From NCBI GenBank assembly GCA_930367215.1, contig OV884056.1, positions 53,320,308 to 53,384,307 of the forward strand: a stretch of 64,000 nt of DNA, given 5' to 3'. The DNA is from Pollenia angustigena. Its lineage: Eukaryota > Arthropoda > Insecta > Diptera > Polleniidae. Of the stretch, positions 12,511 to 23,396 are shown one piece after another (position 1 is the first letter of the stretch; every line of letters starts with the position of its first letter). Below the pieces are notes generated by a model that saw only the letters and a program-made list of their open reading frames with translations, did not search any database and was not told the origin of the DNA. A program made the translations under genes and the position numbers.

Positions 12511-13334
12511 CTAAAAGTGCTGTATCGAATCTAAAATAACGTAAGCGCCAAACATCAAATTTTACAGGAGAGCTTTTTTTTTATTTTATTTCATATAAAT
12601 TTTGTATGGAATTTGTCGCTTACGATAAAATAGTTTTTGCTATAAAATCGTTAAGATACCCAGTAAAAAAAATTTGGGTTTTTTGAAGCACTACAGAGAA
12701 AAAGCGCATACTCAACCGCTTGATATAAAGCGATAACGGATAAAACATACAAAAAAGCTGCTATTATAGTGCTGAAAACGAAGAGGGTTTTTAAGCGAAA
12801 AAAAATATATTATGGTTTACGAAAATGATTGAAAAAAGGCATTTAAGCAAGTAAAAGCAAAACATTAATGAATATGTTAATAAAGTTTGCCCTTAAAAAT
12901 ACACTCTAGGAGCGCTTTGTTTGCATGTTAAAAGAAGCGCTAATTGTCAGCAGAAAATAGTCCTCCAAACCGGGAACACCCCATACAAAAATCAGGCATC
13001 CCATCAGCAAGTTTGAAGCGATTTGAGGTATGAATTCATACAAAAAACCTGCTCCTTTTGGAGCACGTTTTTTACTAGGGTACTTTGTGCGACCATGACA
13101 TTTAAGGAGATGGTGCAAGTTTTGCCAATAAATTAATTTATTAAAAAAACGAAAATTGAAAATAATGTCGCTTACATTATTTTCGCGGCTAGACTCGTTA
13201 TGTTGAGTACATTTTTTCGTCGAAAACACATTTCTCTATTTAACCGGCAAATCATTTATATTTTTTGTTATCTGCAACAAAAAAGCAAAAAAGTCTTAAT
13301 ATTTAAATAAAATAATAAAAAACCGCAACAGGTG
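12511..13334. other. Unassigned DNA with a 107-codon chance ORF
   Basis: The minus-strand frame at 12906-13229 has no recognisable domain. The block 12960-13100 is more GC-balanced than its flanks and may be part of an old repeat. Confidence 0.4.
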
Positions 13335-13560
13335 ATTTTATGACGAAAACTAGAGGCAATCGTAGTTTTTGCTCATATCTCAGTTACTTATGGACCGATC
13401 TGATTTCAATAGTTAAATTTAATGAAGCATATATGACAGAAGGATATAACAACCTATTTCCCATAATTTCTATCTTCGGTCTTCGGAAAACTCATTTGGA
13501 CAGATCGACTTCGTTAAATGCAAATTGGTACTCATAAGGACCCAGAATATACATATATTT
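13335..13560 (-). mobile_element. Decayed Helentron fragment, minus strand
   Basis: The word ctcataaggacccagaatata near 13530 is the reverse complement of the Helentron block tatattctgggtccttgag. Around it are damaged remnants of the cgatttcaacagacgg region. Both element ends are lost. Confidence 0.5.
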
Positions 13561-13769
13561 TTCCACGCGCGGTGAAGGATATTCTAAAAATAAAGTTCGC
13601 AGATTATTAAAAGATTTCAAACAAAAAAGGTTTATTGGTAAAAATTTAAGATTTATGGGAAAAAGAAGAGGCTGTGGTTTTTTCTCGTGTATTTGTGGGC
13701 TAATCAGACCGAATTTCAATATCAATATATTCCAGACTAGGGACTGTAAGAAAATATAAACTAACTGTT

Positions 13770-13955
13770 TATCGTTGTGGTTTTTGTTTAAGCTCTGGTA
13801 TTGCTACAAGTAAAACTGGTGTTTATAGTTCTTATTCGCTTAACACTTTTTTTTGTTTAATATCTTTAGTTTTCCGATGATCTGGCCTAATCAACCAGTG
13901 AAATGCGCATAGGAATGGCTTAACCCATCAACAATAAATTTCAGTTTATCAATAG
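13770..13955 (-). repeat. Fragment of the 334-bp TIR element family (see 33070)
   Basis: In reverse complement this stretch reads ctgaaatttattgttgatgg, then tcactggttgattaggcc and agatcatcggaaaactaaag, the interior of the element at 33070-33403. Both TIRs are missing or too decayed to see. Confidence 0.65.
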
Positions 13956-14029
13956 TTTTAAATGGGAATTTATCACATTAAATCGAAACGTTATATGCGA
14001 TGTAATTAAATAACAACCTAGTCCCTATC

Positions 14030-14130
14030 TTATCTGGGGTCTTCGGAGTTCCAACTTCAAGAAACACTCAGAAAAATTTAGAGATGGAAATCTTTATCTT
14101 AATTTTGCTACTCATAAAGACCCAGAATAT
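14030..14130 (-). mobile_element. Small Helentron fragment
   Basis: Contains ctcataaagacccagaatat, the same antisense Helentron block seen at 13530. It is possibly a second copy or a displaced part of that fragment. Confidence 0.4.
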
Positions 14131-14295
14131 ATACGAGAAATCTTTCAGCAATTACCAGCGGAATGAAACTCTTTGGTTAAATGCATAAACATATTCAGAA
14201 ATTTTTTAAGCAAAAATATTTGTTTAAGTAGTTCGGAAGTGAAGGTAGTTTGAACAGACATTTAGTAAACGGACGTGGTTAAAATGTATTACTCA

Positions 14296-14783
14296 CACGC
14301 AGAAATAAAAATATGTTTGAATATTGTCACCTCCAACAAAACTATTTTTAAAGAAAATTTTTAATATATTATGGATAATATAACCATATTATTGTCACCT
14401 ACAACCATATTATGCTTGAATTAGTCCTCCATCAAGAAGCCACACCCATATAATGGTTGCCTCTAAACATGTTATGGCTAAATATGACAATAATTTGTTT
14501 TAAAATTAACAATAGTATTTTCCTCTTTTCCAAGAGCAACATGCTATGGTTGAAAACCAACCATGTTATTATAAGTGTTAAACATGTTTTAGTTTTTTTT
14601 GACTATAATATGTTTGGAGGCAACCATAATATGGTTGTGGACTCTTTATGGAGGACTAAGTCAACCTTAATATGGTTGTCGGTGACAATAATATTGTTAA
14701 ATTAATCATAATATGTTTAAAATTTTCTTTAAAAATAGTTTTGTTGGAGGTGACCATATTTAAACATGTTTTTTCTCTGGGTG
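14296..14783. mobile_element. Palindromic fold-back MITE (copy 1 of two)
   Basis: The ends cacgcaga-ataaaaatatgt and acatgttttttctctgggtg are inverted. The arms run inward for 80 bp or more (cacctccaacaaaactattt mirrored by aaatagttttgttggaggtg), and most of the rest also consists of self-complementary aaccatattatgg-type words, so nearly the whole 488 bp can fold back. It is non-coding; the open frame across the middle is incidental. A 489-bp copy lies at 38339. No convincing target duplication. Confidence 0.8.
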
Positions 14784-15436
14784 CAATGACCTAAAACATA
14801 TATACCTACATAATGTGATTTTAGATAAATATTTCTTGGTGTTGCACACGAAAGAAGAAACCTAGTATATTCTTATGTATTACTCGGGGTGTTGGAGGGT
14901 GTCAAAAGGCGAACTCAGTGTAAAGCCTTTCGTTTCCTTTAGTAAACATAAAAGTCTTAAAATATGTTCTAATTGCTATTATTATTTTTATATTTGCAAT
15001 CGTTTGTTTTGCTTTCTTATTGTTCATTTGTCACAATAAAACGTTAGCCAGAGAATTAAATGTTATTGTTTGCAAAGCATTTGCTATATGAGGGAAAAAT
15101 AAAGAAACACTTTGTTGATTGCTCTCTTTTAGCAAAAATTAATGAACAACCACAATCTGTGATAAGCTTAACCAAACCAAAGTACAAACAAGTTGAAATT
15201 CTAGTTGGCTTAAGGCTTTAATAAATAAGAAACAATAGGAATATTAAGTTAATGTAATGTTTGTTATAAGTATACAAAAAAAAAAAACCGCAGACAGTTG
15301 TTGTCAGTAATAAATGAGTAAACATGAAAAAGTTTGTGGTGTAGTTAAGCTATTTTACAATACTTAGAATCAAAGTAGGGCATTATACATGCTTTGATGT
15401 TTTAGAAATACAAAATACATTTAAATAATGTATTAA
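14784..15436. other. Unassigned AT-rich DNA
   Basis: No gene, repeat end or RNA gene recognised. Confidence 0.5.
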
Positions 15437-15899
15437 CCCTGCAGGAAATGTCACTAGTGAATCTGTAGTGATTCACTATTGACACAGTCACCAGTACTAG
15501 TGACTTATTATACCCCAGGCAATATTATTTACTATAGACATTTAACATGTGCGTGTCATTGGAAATATACTACTGACGTTGGTAATACCGACTAGGTACT
15601 GACTAGGTAGTTCCTTTGGGAACATATGTAGACATTGGAACCATAGAATCGCTAGTACATTTTAGTAAAAGTAGTCTACACTTTTTGTAAGAATACGAAA
15701 TCATAACAATCTTTTTTTATTATTTCTTCATTTTTAATAGGAATTGTACTTCTCAGTTGTTAATCATAAAATGTTTTTCGTATTAAAGCCAAATATAGTG
15801 GCAAATGTAATGTAGTGTAGACACTTCGTTGACAATGTCACCAATATAGTCGACAAAACTGGTGACTTGGAGACACTTGCACCCAGGTTTCCTTCAGGG
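15437..15899. mobile_element. Candidate MITE with CCCTG(C/A)AGGAAA ends
   Basis: The left end ccctgcaggaaatg is mirrored at the right by tttccttcaggg. TTAA precedes the left end but does not follow the right, so no duplication is shown. Both termini carry clusters of gtcactagtgaa / actagtgac / gtcaccagt words, self-complementary and arranged on both sides. Those clusters are reminiscent of transposase-binding arrays, but that is inference. Confidence 0.5.
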
Positions 15900-18261
15900 A
15901 AAATACAAAATACTTTTTTTTTTGTTTATGTCAATGTACATAAATATGTATGTATAAGTCTCCCTGCGCAAAACTTGTTTTTCCTTTCTTTAACAATGAA
16001 TATTTAAATGTAAAAAGGGTTAGCCAAATAAAAGTTAAGAAGACATTAGCTGTCAAACGTTATGCTATACTGCGCTCTCATGAAAAGATTTAAGCGTATA
16101 AAAGGTGACCAAGTTATAGAATTTTACTTTACTTACAACAAAGCCTTAAGACTCTATTATATACAGAAAAATGCACTGTTTGGTGATGTGATCGGACCTT
16201 AATTTTTCAAAAATTTAAAACCAGACAAGCAGCTTGTACAATAAATACATTGATAAATTGTAAACACGCTTTTATATTTGGATAGCTAAATATAATGACA
16301 AGCTCTTTTATATTATCACAAAGGAAGCTTAAAAACTCTCACTTTAAATGTTTAATCCAAGGTAGAGCAGTGTCCCTGTTAACAAGAACAATAAAATAAT
16401 CATCTTCTAGTATCGCTGTTTCTATTGCTCTCAGGAATTACTTTACGTTTCATGTTATATTCTTCTAAGGCATTAATTTCAAGATTTTGAATTATTTGCC
16501 TCTTATCTGTTGTAATCCAATTTGTAACCAGATTGACGCCAATTTCAGGTGACAGTTAAGAAAAGCTGTCAAATATTTTTTCAAGCTACTTTATATTTGT
16601 TATATTATATCTACAAACTAAATGCCTCAAATTGTTAACTTTAAGCAAATCTAATTAGGTTCTTACTAACATTAGGGTAGGCAGAAACTTTTTATAACAA
16701 CAATTGCTACCCTGGGTGTAATCTAAAGTTTTGTTTAAACAATAATATGAAGTTCTCTAAATATTCCAGCTCTGTAGTCGAAAATTTTTGTTTTTAGGCA
16801 GTGGTAAGTTTTGAGCCGTAAACAGTAACAATGCAATACAAAAGCATCTGTTGTTTCTTTTTGCTTTGGATTGTTGTAGTCTTGCCACCACCTGTATTTG
16901 AATTTACCTCGCGCTAATTGTACTTTATTGTTAAATGCTGAAATTTTTGTTCTTTTGTAAACGTAAATGGAACATTGTTTTTATTGGTTTTGTACACACA
17001 GAAAACAAATTGGTTGGGAAATGGTTGCAGTAATAAAATATTGATCAAGTAACATAATTTATTATTGCAACTATTAAAAATGTATAGTTCTAATTGATTT
17101 TTAATTCTCTTGATTATTAAAACGTTATTCTAACTGAAATATGATTCCTTCAATTCTTTTATTAGTTATGATAACTAATTTAATTAATAACTAATAAAAT
17201 TAGTACAAATGGTTAGAATCACAACCGAATTAAATACAGGGCAATACCGAATATTGGTCATTGCAATTAATAATTTGGTTTCGTCAATAAATTTTGTAAT
17301 ATAAATGTTACTTCATTTATTGTAGCTAATTATTGATTGTTGGAATAGTTTAAATTCGAGTACAAAAAGAAAATATAATTATTCGGAATTCACAACCAAA
17401 AAATAGTTAAAAGTCCCAATTGCTTACTAAATTTTCTGTCAAAACATTTGATAGATTAAATTAATTTTTAATATTATATTTAAAAAATATATTTGAGGTC
17501 AAAAATGGAAAATGTGAAAAACTTAATAAATAGGGGTAAGTAATTTACGTATTCTTATAAGTATGTACATACACACGTACATATAAATGTATGTAATATT
17601 TTTATTATACCCTGCAAATTATATAATGCAAGTATGGACCATGTCATTGTTAAAAAGATTTTGCAGTGAAACGACATGGGTTCGTTTTTTAACGACATGT
17701 TTTCATTTTGAAACGATTTCTAAGCTAATCCTCTTGAGTATACCATGGATTAGTTTTAAGACTACTCCTTTGTAATGCAAGCTGGGTGATATGGTCCTGC
17801 CCTAGGACATCGTACTGTAAAATAAGCCATGTTTTTCTACTAATTGGGATTACCTTTGGACTAGTCCTTGCCCCTTATGGGCTACATTGGACATGTGTGT
17901 ATGGACTAATCGCATTATTTTCAGAGTAACTACAAACATGCATACATACATACATAAGTATGTACCCAGCTAGCATTTTTAATCGAAAGAATCTACTGGA
18001 AATCTTATGAAGGGCGTTTTTGATCGTCGACGAGCGCAAGTTTTAATCGTAGAGGATTCCTCGCACGGGAAAATTAGTTACACAAGCTAATTCCTCTGTG
18101 AGTTACTTCTTCAACACAGCGAAAGACGCTTATATTAATCGCAGACGGATTCGTCTGAGATTTGTGTAAAGATTATCTAACGAGTCTTTTAGAAAGCACA
18201 TCAAGAATCTTATGAGACGCATGTAGGAATGTCCTTAGCACTCGTGGAATGCTTAGAATAA
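15900..18261. other. Unassigned AT-rich DNA
   Basis: Possible decayed repeat ends occur (cacacagaaaacaaattggt at 16998, cccagctagca at 17968). A catacatacatacata microsatellite lies at 17938-17954. The block 17610-17900, rich in 'ggacta' and 'gacatg' words, looks repeat-derived but I cannot name it. No gene seen. Confidence 0.45.
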
Positions 18262-18480
18262 CTGAGCCACCTAAACAAGAGCATCAAGCTTCTTTTTAAT
18301 GAAGAAACTTTTGACTTTCATAGAATTAATACCAAAGAAACCTTAAGATCAGGAATTAAACTCCATCCTGTTGGAAAATCTTATTTGGCAGATCCCTACG
18401 TCGGGTTTTTTTTAAATAAAATTGTATTGACAATAAATAAATTTTCATGTTTTAAAACCGCTTATTTTTAGGTAGCTCAG
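18262..18480 (-). mobile_element. PIF/Harbinger-like MITE family H1, copy A
   Basis: The ends ctgagccacctaaacaagag and taggtagctcag are inverted and flanked by TAA on both sides (18259-18261, 18481-18483). The interior aatcttatttggcagatccc-tacgtcggg is the reverse complement of the interior of the 47698 copy. It is 219 bp, non-coding, and one of three family members here. Confidence 0.8.
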
Positions 18481-18483
18481 TAA

Positions 18484-19412
18484 TTGTTACATGACTCATA
18501 AGGAGAGTCGCAAAAGGTTCATTTAAGATTAAAAGAAAAGTGTGTCAGAAAATGTATAAAAACTAATAAATAAACAATTTTAATGTTTTTATTATTGTTA
18601 CTCGTAAGATAATCATTAGAAGATTCTTTAAGGAGTTGAATATTAAACACAATCGTACAATACTGTATGAACATATTGTTTATATTTTGCTCCTATACAT
18701 ACATTATATGAAAATCGTATTGTGAAACCACAAGTTAATTATTATATTTTACTTCAGACAGTGGAACAAGACGACATTGATGAATGAAATTGGTACATTA
18801 AGTGATCATCTGTACCTGAAAATCCGTTGGATGGTGGGGAAAGCTGTATGCATGTGTTTGAATAAAATTAAATAATGTTAAAACTATAAATAAAAATACT
18901 AAAACATAAATATACTTTAAAAAATGGAGTGTATTGGAATTATTTTAATTTTCTATCTAATATATCGGGAAAAAGGTTTAAGCAACCGGTTAAAAAAAAA
19001 TATTGTGATAACGACAATCAAATCTTTTGTTATGAACACCAATTATGTGTTAATCAGTTGCTATCATATATTCTGGTATAAGCCAAATTTTGTTTCTAAT
19101 AATCATAGTAACAACTAACAATATCTGTTGTTATGACTGATAGTGTAATAAAATTCAAATGTTGCTATCAAAATTATTATGGTAAGAAACGAAATATTCA
19201 GTAGTTGTAACCGAATTGTGTGATAGTACATGCAACCGACGAAATTCGATTGGCGCCAAATTCGATTGTGATCACGAATCTGTTTTCTCTGTGTACTCGT
19301 CGAATCGTCGAAGGTTTGTATTAACGTGACGTTTTTTTCAACGTCGTGAGCAAATATTGCAAATGTTGATACTCCAAACAATAGTGACAACAATTACCAG
19401 CTAAGGAGAAAA
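18484..19412. other. Unassigned AT-rich DNA
   Basis: An arm pair gtaacaac / gttgttatg at about 19109-19137 and a GC-richer stretch at 19230-19400 are visible. The 92-codon minus-strand frame at 19115-19393 has no domain I can name. Confidence 0.45.
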
Positions 19413-19414
19413 TA

Positions 19415-20717
19415 TCGGGTGTTATTTTTACAGGTTTGTTTTTCGAATAGAGATAAAACTGGCATTTTGTGGTCAAATCTGGCAACTCTAATGTCATTTA
19501 TGTTCAGTTTGGTTTGCCATTTCATCATGAACAGGTTGACAAAAGAACAACGCTTGCAAATCATGCAAATTTATTTCGAAAATAACGGTTCAGTTCGCGA
19601 AGTTTACCGCAAGCTCCGTCCATTTTATGGTCGACATAATCGTCCATCAGAGCAATTAATTCGGTTAACCATGGATCGTTTTCGCACTACGTTTACTCTA
19701 TGTGATAATACGCATCCGCAGAGACGTCGAACAGTGCGCACCGAAGAAACAATTGCCGCTGTAGAGCAAAGTGTTGAAGAGGACCCGAATGAATCGATTA
19801 GCCACCGTGCACAGCAATTGGAGCTTTGTCCATCAACTTTATGGAAGATTTTGCGCAAAGATCTTGGCTTGCGACCTTACAAGATCCAGCTTGTGCAAGA
19901 ATTAAAGCCGCGAGACCATGCAATGCGTCGTGATTTTGGTGTATGGGCCGAAAATGAGATTGATCTCGATGCTGATTTTCATCGCAAAATTTTGTTCAGT
20001 GATGAGGCTCATTTTTGGTTGAATGGCTACGTCAACAAGCAAAATTGCCGCATTTGGAGTGAAGAGAATCCACATGAGACCCTTGAGACGCCATTACATC
20101 CACAAAAACTGACTGTTTGGTGTGCTCTATGGGCTGGTGGAGTCATTGGGCCATACTTCTTCCGAAATAATGCTGGAGAGGCAGTTACCGTTAATGGAGA
20201 CCGGTATAGAGCCATGATAACCGACTATTTGTTCCCGAATTGGAGGGCATGAATGTGGATGAGTTGTGGTTCCAACAAGACGGCGCTACATGCCACACAG
20301 CGCACGCCACAATCGATTTTTTGAAGGAAACATTCGATGAGCGCATAATTTCGCGGAATGGACCTGTCAATTGGCCACCAAGATCGTGTGATTTGACACC
20401 ATTGGATTATTTTCTTTGGGGATATGTGAAGTCGCTCGTCTACGCCAACAAACCAGAAACGTTAGGGGAATTGGAAGCCAACATTCGTGGCGTTATTGCC
20501 GACATACGGCCCCATATGCTCGAAAAAGTGGTTGAAAATTGGACCTGTAGAATTGGCTTTATTCGAGCCAGTCGCGGCGGCCACATGCCTGAAATCATAT
20601 TTAAACATAAATGGCATAAAATTATCCTTCCAATAAAGCCAAATTGATGGTCATTAAAACGATTTTCTTGTGTTTTATTTCAATTCGAAGTTCTATACCA
20701 CTGAAAAAAACACCCGA
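19415..20717 (+). mobile_element. Mariner-type transposon, complete end to end
   Basis: The element is bounded by TA dinucleotides (19413-19414 and 20718-20719), the Tc1/mariner target duplication. The left end tcgggtgttatttttacagg is mirrored by the right end ccactgaaaaaaacacccga, with scattered matches further inward (ttcgaa near base 30 of each arm). It is about 1.3 kb, the usual mariner length, with one transposase gene and short flanks of about 110 bp at the 5' side and 70 bp at the 3' side. Ends and duplication are preserved, so the insertion is fairly recent compared with the other elements here. Confidence 0.92.
19527..20647 (+). pseudogene. Mariner transposase (DD41D spacing), one frameshift
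   Basis: This is the cut-and-paste transposase of the surrounding mariner. The ATG at 19527 (MNRLTKEQRLQIMQ) is preferred over the GTG at 19419, which lies inside the terminal repeat. Residues 1 to about 110 form the paired helix-turn-helix DNA-binding region; the catalytic domain follows. The first aspartate is in LFSDEAHFWLNG (about residue 159), the second in WFQQDGATCHTA and the third in SCDLTPLDYFLWG. I count 41 residues between the last two, the DD41D class (rosa/Visitor-like) rather than the classical DD34D. YVKSLVYANKP follows, as expected. A single-base loss at about 20236-20243 shifts the frame: the first part (to 20252) runs out as PNWRA-stop while the second part continues from LEGMNVDELW. 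Otherwise the reading is full length, so the copy died recently. Confidence 0.9.
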
Positions 20718-20719
20718 TA

Positions 20720-21124
20720 CAAAAAAAAAAAAAACACAAATGAAGTACGTGTAACTAATGCCCATACGAACAATGCCGAATTTTAAACTAAACATGTGAT
20801 ATATGCGAAAACCCGAAACGCGGAGACCACAAAGTTGGGCTTTGTGACTCTTACTCAAAGTGTTATTAAAAAAAAAAGCTAAAAATGTTTTTTTTTAGTT
20901 TTTACTCTTTTTAAGTTTTTTAGTTTTGCTTACAATATTTTTAGGTCCTTTTTATTGATCCCAAAAATATGTGCAAAATCAAATGAATTAGTACAAAAAT
21001 TAAATGTTTTGTTTATCTATAGGAATTAAGATTTAATTATTTTTTTTAAATAGACTTACATACTATAAGGTGCCCCAATGATCAATTACATTTATTGAAA
21101 AAGTATATGTATTTGGTTTTAAAC
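20720..21124. other. Unassigned AT-rich DNA
   Basis: Immediately after the mariner comes an A-rich run, then AT-rich sequence with no gene or element end before the hAT-like MITE. Confidence 0.5.
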
Positions 21125-21669
21125 CAGTGTTCGAAAATAAACACAAAATATCGTTTCTTAATGTTCGGTTCAGTAGATTTGTGGAAAACACAAACGCTAA
21201 TAGTGTTTGTGTAGAAAATCATTTAAAAATATAACGTTTCCCTGTTAGTCATCTTTCGAACACTAAAGTAATACTGTTTTCATCCAACTCAACAAAAGAT
21301 GAAAACATTTAATTCCGTTCGGTTTTTTTTTTTTAAACACAAACTTCATTGTGTTCGGTTCGGTTCATTAATGTTCGTCCCTTTTGGCTGGTAAAAAAAA
21401 AAAACAAAAAATTTTTTACAAAAACAAAATGCACACACGAAAAAAACATTATAGAACATTAAAATATAATGTTTGTCTACAGTATCACTACAATTGTTCT
21501 GTTTTTTTAACGAAGAACCAACCATTATATAATATTCGGTTCTTTCTAAAAAATAGTTACGAACGGTATTAAGGGTTGTGTATGTCTACACAATCACTAA
21601 AAAAATAGATATCGTTCCTGGGTGTGTGAGCCGAACGTTAAATAATGTACTGTTTATTTTCGAACACTG
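21125..21669. mobile_element. hAT-like MITE with 8-bp target duplication
   Basis: The left end cagtgttcgaaaataaacac is mirrored by tgtttattttcgaacactg at the right. Flanking octamers are ttttaaac (21117-21124) and ttttaagc (21670-21677), 7 of 8 identical. A CAG-TG start and an 8-bp duplication are hAT traits. It is 545 bp. Subterminal ttcgaacac and gttcggttcgg words recur inside, as hAT transposase-binding repeats often do. It is non-coding. Confidence 0.8.
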
Positions 21670-21677
21670 TTTTAAGC

Positions 21678-22391
21678 CAAAGTTATAGGTAGTTAAAAAA
21701 TACATCGTCGAACCGACGATCATGAGTTACAACGTACGTAAAATATGGTTAGTACTCTATGGTTAACCAAAAATTAACACTTAAATCATACGATGCATTT
21801 ACTGCAATGTGTCTGTCTCTTTATGTGTGCATATATATGTACATAAACTTGTATAAAGGTAAATGACACTCTCTTGAGTGGTTCTTGTTTATTATTATGG
21901 TTTTTGTTATGTATGTACATTAGGGGTATAACCAATTTTTTGGCATAGTACCATGAGATCAACCATGTCCTAGTAACCACGAAAATCATAATCTTTTGTA
22001 ATTTTTCTCAACCAAGCACCAATTGGTTTTTCTAAACCAATTCAATATTGAATATCCATAATTTTATACGGTGTTTTTTATTCATTTTTAATTTTGTTTC
22101 GTTAAAAAAGGTTAAAGATACGTTTTGGTTTGCGGAAAAATCTCTTACCATCTCTAAATATTAATGAAATTTCATACTTGAGCTATTTTTTGTTTTAAAT
22201 AAACATATTATTGATTTTTCTTAACCAAAAAGAAAATTACAAATTTTCAAAACTTCATCGCGGTTAGTGCGTGAACTTTTTTGACCTTAGCGAAAAAATA
22301 AATATTCGTTCCCTTATAGTTGTTTATGCTCTATCGGACTGTGCTATGCCAATTTTGATATTTTAAAAAATTGTTGAAAAGTTATATCCCT
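21678..22391. other. Unassigned AT-rich DNA
   Basis: No gene or confident element. Short accaattggttt palindromes near 22015-22045 are unexplained. Confidence 0.45.
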
Positions 22392-22393
22392 TA

Positions 22394-23396
22394 TGTACAC
22401 AGAAAAAATTATTGCCGAATTATTTTCAAACAAACGCTTGTTGGAAAATTTTTTCAATTTCTACAAATTTTTTTACTGATTCAATTAAAATTTTTGTTTG
22501 ATTTTTATTTAACCAACAAAAATGTTGACAACCATTCAAAAATATAATACACGCGTTATTGCTTTCAAGTTTTCATAACTTTGTATGAAATATTTAACGC
22601 TTTTTAATGTTGTCGTCTTTTTGCATTTTTTTATTTGATCGTAAGCAACACTTCCTTATGTGAAATATAAGAACTACAACAAAAAACACATACAGTCTAT
22701 TTTTGGACACTTTAAAAAAGTACAACAATAAGAAAGATGAAGAGGTTTGAAGTAAAAAACAAAATAGCAGGTAAAAAAACGTTTCACTCTTTTTAAACAA
22801 CAGAAACAACAACAACATTATAAGAAACAAAATAAATTTTTTGTTGGTTTCAAAGTTGGTTAAAACAAAATCCCGTATTCAATTTTTTCAAACTGTTTGC
22901 TTAAATACATCAAATACAAAAATATAATGATGACGAAAAACATATCGAGTCGGTCTGTCGCCGTTTTTGGGTTACATTTCTTCTTCATTAGCAAAGGAAA
23001 GGATACAGCAACAGTGAGTGATGACGAAAAACATTGTGAGTATAAAAAAGACTTCGTTCAAAAATTATTTCAACAAAAAAATGTGTCTCAAAGCCAGCCG
23101 GCCGCTCTGCTCTCTCTCTGCCATCATCTTCTAATACAGTGCCTGCTTGTGTGCGCATCATTGCTTGTGCAAAAACTTTTTTTATGATTTTTAAATTTAG
23201 TATATGAATTTCAGTAAACTTTTTGTTTGATTTAGTTAATTATTTGTTTGAAAAAATTAGTGTTTTTTTCAATAAACGAAATGCAAATAAATTGTTTGAA
23301 TATGCGAATTTTTTTATAGGACCGATTTCAGACAAAAAATTGTTTGATTCTACAAAATTTTTGTTTGAATTGGAAAAATAATTTTTTCTGTGTACA
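22394..23396 (+). mobile_element. 1-kb TIR element with TGTACACAG ends and TA flanks
   Basis: The left end tgtacacagaaaaaattatt is mirrored by aataattttttctgtgtaca, and both sides abut TA. The arms stay similar for about 80 bp through gtttgaatt / caaacaaa words. A GC-richer core at 23090-23170 (ctctgctctctctctgcc) carries no domain I recognise. The overlapping frames 22594-22830 and 22897-23187 are not convincingly coding. A decayed copy lies at 25260-25866. TA flanks favour a Tc1/mariner-mobilised MITE. Confidence 0.7.

Noticed and set aside
12906..13229. 107-codon minus-strand ORF
   Set aside because: No recognisable domain, AT-driven residues; length is within chance once frames in 64 kb are considered.
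19625..19858. Antisense ORFs inside the mariner (also 20027-20215)
   Set aside because: Shadows of the transposase on the other strand.
22897..23187. 96-codon ORF as the gene of the TGTACACAG element
   Set aside because: No transposase motif, and the decayed copy at 25.3 kb does not preserve the frame.
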